64,000 nucleotides of DNA, from assembly GCA_944470555.2 (NCBI GenBank), contig OX104127.1, positions 156,339,276-156,403,275 on the forward strand, in the 5' to 3' direction. The notes under the pieces were generated by a model that saw nothing but the letters and a program-made list of their open reading frames with translations, did not search any database and was not told the DNA's origin. The translations under genes and the position numbers were made by a program. Source of the stretch: Heterobilharzia americana (lineage: Eukaryota; Platyhelminthes; Trematoda; Strigeidida; Schistosomatidae). How positions within the stretch are numbered: position 1 is the first letter of the stretch; the number at the start of each line of letters is the position of its first letter. Below are positions 50,401-59,400 of this stretch, in pieces.

Positions 50401-53400
50401 TATTTATACAGCTTACAGTAACCTTGAGAGGCAAGAAATAATTAGTACATTAAAAGAGGCAGGAACCAATCAGAACGCTAGCGGGTTATACGAAATATTA
50501 CCCATGCATGGGAAAAAGTGCGAAGTAAAACAGTTCAAATATACCGAAACTGTAAGTATGGAGTATAAGAGATATAGGCATCCCTAACAGCAAGTTACCT
50601 CAGCAACCTTGTATACACCACACTAAAAGTTGAAGATTGTCTAATACTATGCTGTTTCTATGGTGTTGATTTCACTATAGTCCAGTCAAAATCCATTCAG
50701 CAACCGTATAGATATTCATGCAGTAGGCAATGAGCTACACTTCTTGTGTGAGGAGAGCTAGTAATACTGCCTGACTATCTAAATCTCGGTAGGTGTGGAT
50801 GTTTTCTCCTTCAACAAATCTTCAGAATGTGATGCAAGAGAATTCCAATCGAATGTTGTACAAATCATGTTCATTCTCAGCTGATCATTCTATGTGCTGT
50901 GTTTACTTTACTTTTAATTTGTGTTAAAAACGGCATAGCTATAATTCCAGGTTTTTAATTATTTTTCTATGCTGTATACACCTTTTATGTACTTTTTTCT
51001 GTCCTACAGTATAACTTCATACTATGAAGTATTTTACATTGATTTCTTTTTGTTTTCTTTTCTATATTATCCTTCACTGTTTTGTCGTCATGTCCTTTTC
51101 CCTTTTCACTTTTCTGCACTCTAAAGTTTTGTTTAGTCGTGTCAGTTATAGTTCGTTCACTTCTTAGTTTAAGACAAACCATTGATGAGAAACTGTTAGT
51201 TGACTACTAGTGTCCTGTAAGTATGGTATGTGTTTGCACCACTGAAGTGCACTCACCCTCGGTAGTGAGCTGTTGCAAGTATTCGAAAAGTTGGTATATC
51301 TGAGTAGTTGTGTGTGTTGACGGAGGTGTATGTATACATATCGCAAGCTAGAGTGGCATACGCTAATGTGAGCCGCTTTCGGCGCCGTCGTGACGTTCGT
51401 CTGACTGTAGAAGGTCGGGTTTACAACGCTTTGGTACGAGCAGTTCTGCACTACGCCAGTGAAACCTGGCCTCTCCGAGCTGAGGATGTGCGACAACTCT
51501 GTGCGTTTGATCATCGTTATCTTCCGTAGGATTACTCGTATCCGGTGGGAACGCGATGTAAGTAATTCTGTGGTATGACAGCTTGTGTTTGGGCGCGATA
51601 CGGGATTTGAGTCATCTTGAAACACTGGCTTTGGTGGCTTGGACGTATGTTCCGCATTTCGTCCCAACACCTTCCACACCGTTCATTGTTTGGTAACCCG
51701 TGGAATTGGGTGAAAGAAGCGGAGGGGTGGTCAGTGTATGAAGTGGCGCCGTGGGATGAAGGATAGTTGTATCGGGTTAGGATCTGTTGGTGAATCATAA
51801 CTCCCCAAGTGGGGTCCGAGAGATCAGGCAACCCAGTGGCTTGAGACATCATAAATGGCTCGGAATCCAAACCAGTGGCAGTCATGCTGTAGCTTTCTTT
51901 TATCGTTTGATGCTGAAAAGTAATGAATGTTTCGCTTTGAATGAATCTTACCGGATTGCCTTTTTAATCATTCTATTCTTATTGTTTTTTTCATTTATCC
52001 ACTTCCCATCCCTTATGTCTTCGCAGTGTTACTACACTACTTTGTGTGGTGCATTTTGTGGTGCCTTTGCTGTACCATGTTTATGTTGTAATAATAACAT
52101 TACTTGCATTAAGTGAATGTATACAAAGGGAAGTGTGAAAATAAACTTATTCACTGGCTTAAACATTCGACTTTCAACCAATGGGTTCCAGGATCAGGAC
52201 CAGCTTCATCCTAATTGACCATGAGCAACCCTTCAGACAATACGACCAATAACTGCTACCTAGACGTGGTGGTCGGGTTTGCATATCAAAATGGCCTAAC
52301 GAGCTATGTTGGTGGAACACTTGTTTCCTCGAGGTCCTACCATACCAGAAAGGTTTGTTGGATAGTGGTTAGACGAAAAGCAGTTACTGTTGTGGTGTAA
52401 ATTACTACACTATGATGGGGATCTGAGGGCGGAGTCGTACTGCTGCTAGCTGGATGGGGTGTGACAGCAGTAAGGTGTTTCCCTTGGATGACCAGCAGTG
52501 CCATTCTGATGTTGTCTTCTCAGTGAAAAGAGCGGGGGTAGAAAAGGTCGGCCCAAAAATAACACACTCCACTATGCCCAACGGTCTGCCGGGCTGGCAA
52601 TGTTGGTTCACTTGGCGTTTTTCTTCGACCATCCAGCCCCAAAACAAAAGCTCAAAACAACCACACACAAAAGGCTGCGTGTGAAAGGCCTCAAACAGAT
52701 GTCCTATGGGCTCTGCGGTCACACAAATCTCTCTCAGGTACCTTAAGAAGAAACAGCCTTCCACGGTGTGGGCAACCGGGTAGTGTCAACCGCCCTCACA
52801 ACTCTGTCAGTACTCAAGTTTCTTCTGACTGCTATCCACCTCCCTCATCATCACCTTTTAATCTTCCTTCACGTCTTTCAGTTAACGATACTACAACATC
52901 TTCAATTTCTTCCAGCTCTGCAGCCTTTGACAACGATACGAATGCACAGAACAACATTCCTGGTCTCCTTAATCTACACTTCAAATTACACATCGACGCC
53001 TTCAATTTCTGCACTCTCCGTCAAATTGGTCAGCAGGCTTTCTTAACCAAAACTCTAGCAACTCGGGCTATGGATGTCTGCTGTGTTTGGGAGAGTCACA
53101 TACAGGACCCAAGTGCGGTTATTCACCTAACCTTTCCCGGCCAATCTGATGAATCTGCAAAATTCACCCTTCAAGTTTCTGGAGATTCGATGGTTACCTC
53201 TCGCGGTCTTTCAGGTTTAGCTATAGCATTAAGCACTAGAGCAGAAAGCTCACTACTAGACTGGATCCCAGTTGGTAGTCACCTCTGCGCTATCCGGCTG
53301 AAGGGCACAGTGAGAACTAAAAGGAATAGTGAGACTCGCCGTTGTCTCTTTGTAATCTCTGCTTACGCACCCACTGGCTAGTTCGGATGAAGTGAAGGAC

Positions 53401-56400
53401 GAGTTCTACCGTAAACTGTCTAGCCTCCTCTCGAAAGCCAAACGTTTGGACGTGGTGGTTCTTGCAGGTGATTTCAATGCACAGGTGGGTTGACTGAGTG
53501 AGGCAGAAATGTACTTAGGTGACACTTTCGGAATCCTGGCTGAACGAACGGATAACGGTGATCGCCTACTACAACTATGCTCAGATAACCGCTTATTTTT
53601 AGCTAGCACAAATTTTAGACATAAAGACACTGGCTGATGTGGCGTCCACTGAGCTCAACTAGGCGATGGACACAGATAGACTATATTGCTATCAGTTACC
53701 GCTGGAGAGGATCGGTGGAAGACTGCTGCTTCTTCTGGAGTACGTGTTTAGATAGCGACCACGCGTTGGTCCGAGCTCGTATATACCTGCGTCTCAATGG
53801 ACGTAAGAAAAATTTGGCAATAACCATCACGAGTGCAGCTCGACAGCGAAAACACCAAAGCCGCTTTCAGTGAGAAATCGGCCAGGGAGTTATTGGAACA
53901 GAAGACTATCACTCATCCAGAAGAAGCTTGGTGCTATTTCCAGTCTGCTGTAAAAGTAGCGCTGAAGACCGTAGCTAACTCCGAAATAGTGGCTACAAAG
54001 AGCCAGTGGATATCAGCAGCTTCTTCCGAACTATTGGATGCACGTAAACGCATCCCTCAACGCTGTGAGTACAATGAAGAGCAAGCACAACTTAAAAGTA
54101 GATTGAGAGAAAGTCTACGCAATGACCGCGAACAATGTTGGGCAGCGAAGGCTAAAGAGATGTAAAAGGCAGCGGCGATTGGTAACAGTAGACAGTTATT
54201 TAGACTTATTAAGGAGACTGGGGGGAAATGGTCAACAACAGTTAGTGAGGCTATAGCGGAGAAGGACGGATCTGCGATTCACTCTCAGGGAAGGCGACTG
54301 GGACGATGGGCTGAACACTTTGAGAAGCAGTTTAACTAGCCTCCAGCCACCATTACTTTTCCTGCTATCCAGTCGGATCCTGAATGGAACATTGAGATAG
54401 GCACCCCAACACTAGCAGAAGTCGAAAAGGCAGCAGGGAACCTGAAACGAGGAAGGGCGGCAGGATCAGACGGACTAACTCCTGAGGTATACAAGGATGG
54501 TGGTAAGGTGCTCTCAGTCAGGTTAACTGGAGTGTTAACCAGTATATAGGAATCAAATACGATCCCCTCTGAGTGGTCTAAATCACTGATTATTCCGATC
54601 TTCAAGCAAGGCGAGAAGTTCTCTTGTGATAACCACAGAGGAATCAGCCTGACGAACATAGTATCTAAAATTCTAGGTTTCATAATTCTTCGACATCTGA
54701 GTGGAGCTTGGGAACAGCAAGCCCGAGAAAATCAGGCAGGCTTTAGACCTGGCGGCGAGTGTATCGACCAAATATTCATACTGTTCCAGGTTCTGGAACA
54801 CAGACATGCTTACCGACATCCGGCATTAGCTGTATTTCTCGACCTGAAGGCGGCGTTTGACTCCGTTGATCGAGAAGTCTTATGGCAATGTCTATCACTG
54901 AAAGGCGTGCCGAGCAAGTAAAGTACATCACCTTATTGAAGACTCTGTACTCGAACACTTGTGGGCATGTTAGAGCCTATGGTGGGATGTGCGGGGAGCT
55001 GTGTTCATCGAGTGGTGTCCGTCAAGGGTGCTCACTGTCTCCATTCTCATTCAATTTTATCATAGATATTCTCACGGAGGTCTCCCGCACGTCACCTGAT
55101 TACACAGACGTTGACCGAATCGGTGGAGAATTTTCGTTAGACCTAGAATATGCAGATGACATAGTCCTGTTGGGTGAAGACGCTGACAAGAGGCGGAGTC
55201 TTCTGAACACTGAGTGGCTATTTGAGAATGTTTGGGATGCGTTTCTCACCACCGAAATGCAAATTGTTGATCGAGGATTTGTCTTCAGCGGTGCCACGGC
55301 TAAAGATAGAGAGTGTAGTTATTGGTTGAGTGTGTTGACCACTTCACTAACGTGGGAAGTGTGATGGGCCGTTGCCTGGTGGGTCAGTTGTGGATGAAAT
55401 CTGTGCACGAATGCTAAAGGATCGGTTGGCTTTTGCTAACTTACGCCACTAATGGTGCCGCTGTGATATCCGATTGTGTATAAAGGGTTGCGTGTACTGC
55501 CTAGTAGTCCGACCTGTTCTACTGTATGGCTGTGAAACATGGTGATTGAAGGTGGAAGGCATGAGAATGCTTCATGTGTTTGACCACGGTTGCCTTCGTA
55601 GTATGGGGGTGGGGGTGGGGTGGGGTAATTGGTGGTGTCACCACGTGAGTAATACAGAAGTCAGGCGTAGAGTTTTAGGGAATAGAGGTAAATCAGTTGA
55701 CGAGGTTATGAACCTTCATGAACTGCGATGTTTGGGACACGTGTTACGTCTGCCCAGTCGCCGATTGCCTCATCACACAATGTTGGCTTGAGTAGGTCCA
55801 TGCTGGAAAAAGGCCTGAGGTGACCAGACTAAAATATGGCATCAATGTACGAAGTCTCTTACTGTTGGTTTGAGCCATGTGGGACGATGCAGACTTGGTG
55901 GTTGGGGTCCACGGGAGAAGAGGAACCAGTGGTTGGAGACTGAATCTAGGTGATGACATGGCTGAGAACCGATGTCAGTGGTGCAGATTTATCCCCACAC
56001 ACATTATCCTCATCTTACCGACATTATACCGAATCTCACCACTTCCTCATTCCTCATTTCTGTGGTTGAGCACTTTATATTTCTTTTGACTGAGTTTTCT
56101 TTTCTTCATCTTCCACTTCACCGCCTTTTTACTTGATGTAGTGATATGAGGTGTGTGAACTTTGAGCGTGAGTCAGTAATTCCTGGTCCTATGTTGATTT
56201 GGATGGATGGATTGAATACATGTGGTTCGTAGCGCGGTGCATGAACATGTTGCCGGATTTTTCTTAAAATCATTTTAGTAGAATGACTTTGGTATTCATA
56301 CATATAACCCCCCATGACGACGCCTACTTACTCCTTGGGTCTTCATCAGCTTGTATATGTGTGTGCAATTCACTTGCATTATAATTATTGTCCCTTGGTT

Positions 56401-59400
56401 TCTTAGTGCAACCTAGGGCTACTATTCAGTTGCGTAACAACTGTATACTGGATCATGTGAACAGAAGTGCGCAGATCTCTGCTCCTGACATACAGATTCA
56501 GTGCTAAAGTGATGCTTTTCCAAAGGTTTTTTTTGTTCTAATCAATAGGATTGTTGCATTCATAGATACTATGACCACTCTTTCGTTTTTCAATTTTGAT
56601 TTGTAATTAGATCCTAAAAACGAAACACTGACTTTTATTTTTCTTGTATTGTCCGCGGTAACAGACTTTCTAACACAAACTAATGTGTGCGGCTAATCTG
56701 ATTTTTCAATCTCAAACAAATGTATGCAAGTCACATGATTATGGAAAGTAGTTATTTAGGAATATTTCACTCTATTAAGCCACAGAGAACATGGGTAAGA
56801 AATTAGTTTGAGAGCGATTGTGAAGTTTTCTAATCTGAGCACTTTTCTATTGCTGAAATGAGATACCTTCATATCATAAGTGATCTACTAGGCAAAAGCT
56901 GTATAATAATGATAGTTTACTGTTTATCATAAACAATTGGTTTACAATGATGCGTATAGCCACTCTCTAATATGTTATATATATCTATGATAAAGAAAGA
57001 TGTGTGTTTTAGAGTGGAATCACATGCACATTCGTGCAGTAGGCAGTAAAGTCACATCATTTATCCAAGGGCTTATGACACCATATGACTCTCCAAACCT
57101 CGGTAGATGAGGCAGTGTTTGAATAACTCGTATCCTAATGGTTGGTATTCAGTTGCCTAGATCACATCTGTACAGAGAGATATGTGTAACAATATACCTA
57201 GATCTTGCTTTCAGCTTCTTTCAGTGACATTTGACCTTTCATGAGAAATTAAATTGAAGTTTGTACGCCTTTTATTGAGCACATATATATAAGGAGCGAT
57301 TGTGACTAATTAAAAATTCTTGTTTATGTAAACATGACTTTCATAAAAGTCTGTGTTGAAAATTTTCTCCATTTCTTATCAATTATAAACTTGAATATTT
57401 TGTAGAATGTAAGTTTCTATTGTCTTAACAGTTAACTAGAAAGTATGTAGTGTAGTGGAACATTTTTATCATTTTATTGCTATATATTGACATACTTGTT
57501 ATTCTCCGTTGTTTTGTTGGATCGAATTGTTCGACGTCTATTGGTATACGGGCTCCTATGCGGATGCCTCAATTTTGCCTGAATGTTAATTCATCTATCC
57601 AAACCAACATAGGACCAGGAATTACTGACTCACGCTCAAAGTTCACACACCTCATATCACTACATCAAGTAAAAAGGCGGTGAAGTGGAAGATGAAGAAA
57701 AGAAAACTCAGTCAAAAGAAATATAAAGTGCTCAACCACAGAAATGAGGAATGAGGAAGTGGTGAGATTCGGTATAATGTCGGTAAGATGAGGATAATGT
57801 GTGTGGGGATAAATCTGCACCACTGACATCGGTTCTCAGCCATGTCATCACCTAGATTCAGTCTCCAACCACTGGTTCCTCTTCTCCCGTGGACCCCAAC
57901 CACCAAGTCTGCATCGTCCCACATGGCTCAAACCAACAGTAAGAGACTTCGTACATTGATGCCATATTTTAGTCTGGTCACCTCAGGCCTTTTTCCAGCA
58001 TGGACCTACTCAAGCCAACATTGTGTGATGAGGCAATCGGCGACTGGGCAGACGTAACACGTGTCCCAAACATCGCAGTTCATGAAGGTTCATAACCTCG
58101 TCAACTGATTTACCCCTATTCCCTAAAACTCTACTCCTGACATCTGCGTTGCTCACCCCAAAAATAACTCACTCCACCATGCCCCACGGTCTGCCGGGTT
58201 GGCGGTGTTGGTTCATTTGTCGTTTTCGAATGTTAATTACGATAATTTGGTTGATTGTGGCTAGCAGAAGAATGCAGGACGTGCGTTTCGTCCTACTTGT
58301 GACTCGTCAGCTGGATGTACATGCACTCTAGTGATGTTCCCACTGAGACTCGAACCTCGTACCCATCGCTTCAAACGCCAAAGCGTTATCCACTAAGCCA
58401 CAGATGAACGATAGGACGAAACGCGCGTCCTAGATTGTTCTGCTAGCCACAACCAACTAAATTATCGTAATTTTTATCATTTCTTCTAACTTCTTTTAAT
58501 TAACTTTGAAATTTCCTGTATCCACAAGGACTGCTAACCAAACACCCTTGTTACTTTATGTTTTCATGTAAAATATTTTATACTATGCACATTTCTGGGG
58601 TATATCGATTAACTTTAACTGTAAGCATAAGCAGCTTTCCTATTGTTTAGTATCTATGAAGAATTTGAATAGGCGTGATCATGTTTCAACTGAATTACTT
58701 TGCATCATACTTCTCTCTATAATACTATTTCATAATTGTTACTTTTTATAAATATTATGGGAGTCTTTAGTTGTTTGAAATTTCTCTTCACTTACTTTGC
58801 TTGTTCTGTAGTTGATGCTGATGGTGTACACATTTTCGAAGATGGCAATTTCTTATACGCTCTTCCTGGTCTGAATGATAAATGTTCAGATGATTCAGAT
58901 TTTTATGATTCCCGTGAAGATGTCGTCAATATATCTGATCTTATTCCTTCATACACTGTTACTGAGCAGCAGGTTAACGAAGAAATGATAAAAAAATAAA
59001 TCTTGATAAATTTGTTTCAATCTCCTCGTCTTCTAATCCTTCAAAACCACAGACTCAGGCAAGCTAGTCAATAAATGTACAGGAAGTAATGACAGCCTAG
59101 TCAGGCAACCCAGGGTTCGTTTCAGCTCTGAACCTATCTTGGTAAGATGTTTACATTATTTTTCACTTTCATTTTATTACTGTAAAGATGAATTTCTCCT
59201 GCTCCTTATTATTATTATTTAGAACACTGTGTGGTTCATTGTAGGGGGGGGGGATCAGGAGTTTTATTTTACTCTAATACTTCGTTTATTAACTGAAATT
59301 TGCGTATCTCATCGTCTCAAGTAATTAGTGACTCTTTCGAAGTAAATAGGATATGGAATTTCCGTTACCTGATGAGTTAACATCAAACGTTTTCCCTATT

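Larger units (their letters stand above)
52150..56207 (+). mobile_element. LINE family B (RTE-like), nearly full length, in intron 8
   Basis: About 4 kb: 5' leader (52150-53040), endonuclease (53041-53830), linker and RT (53833-55370), C-terminal domain (to about 55790) and 3' untranslated region. The best preserved element of the window, with few frameshifts and internal stops. The leader segment 52550-52630 recurs at 58150-58232, and the end 55644-56207 recurs inverted at 57590-58157. I cannot assign it to a named schistosome element without a search. Confidence 0.82.
58234..58467 (-). mobile_element. Sm-alpha-like SINE with inverted flanks and hammerhead ribozyme
   Basis: On the minus strand: a partial inverted hammerhead segment (58467-58405), a tRNA-like head (58409-58336) and an intact-core hammerhead (58320-58262), ending near 58234. 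The two flanks (58234-58291 and 58405-58467) are reverse complements with few differences. Schistosome Sm-alpha repeats are known to combine a Pol III tRNA-type promoter with a hammerhead ribozyme. The additional inverted half-copy at the other end is not part of my picture of those repeats. Confidence 0.8.

Noticed and set aside
52405..52764. 119-codon minus-strand frame
   Set aside because: Lies antisense to the leader of LINE B and has no recognisable domain; treated as a shadow.
58405..58467. A second complete hammerhead on the plus strand
   Set aside because: GGACGAAACGCGCGTC is present, but the CUGANGA box with a matching stem is missing. The sequence before it is the end of the tRNA-like head.
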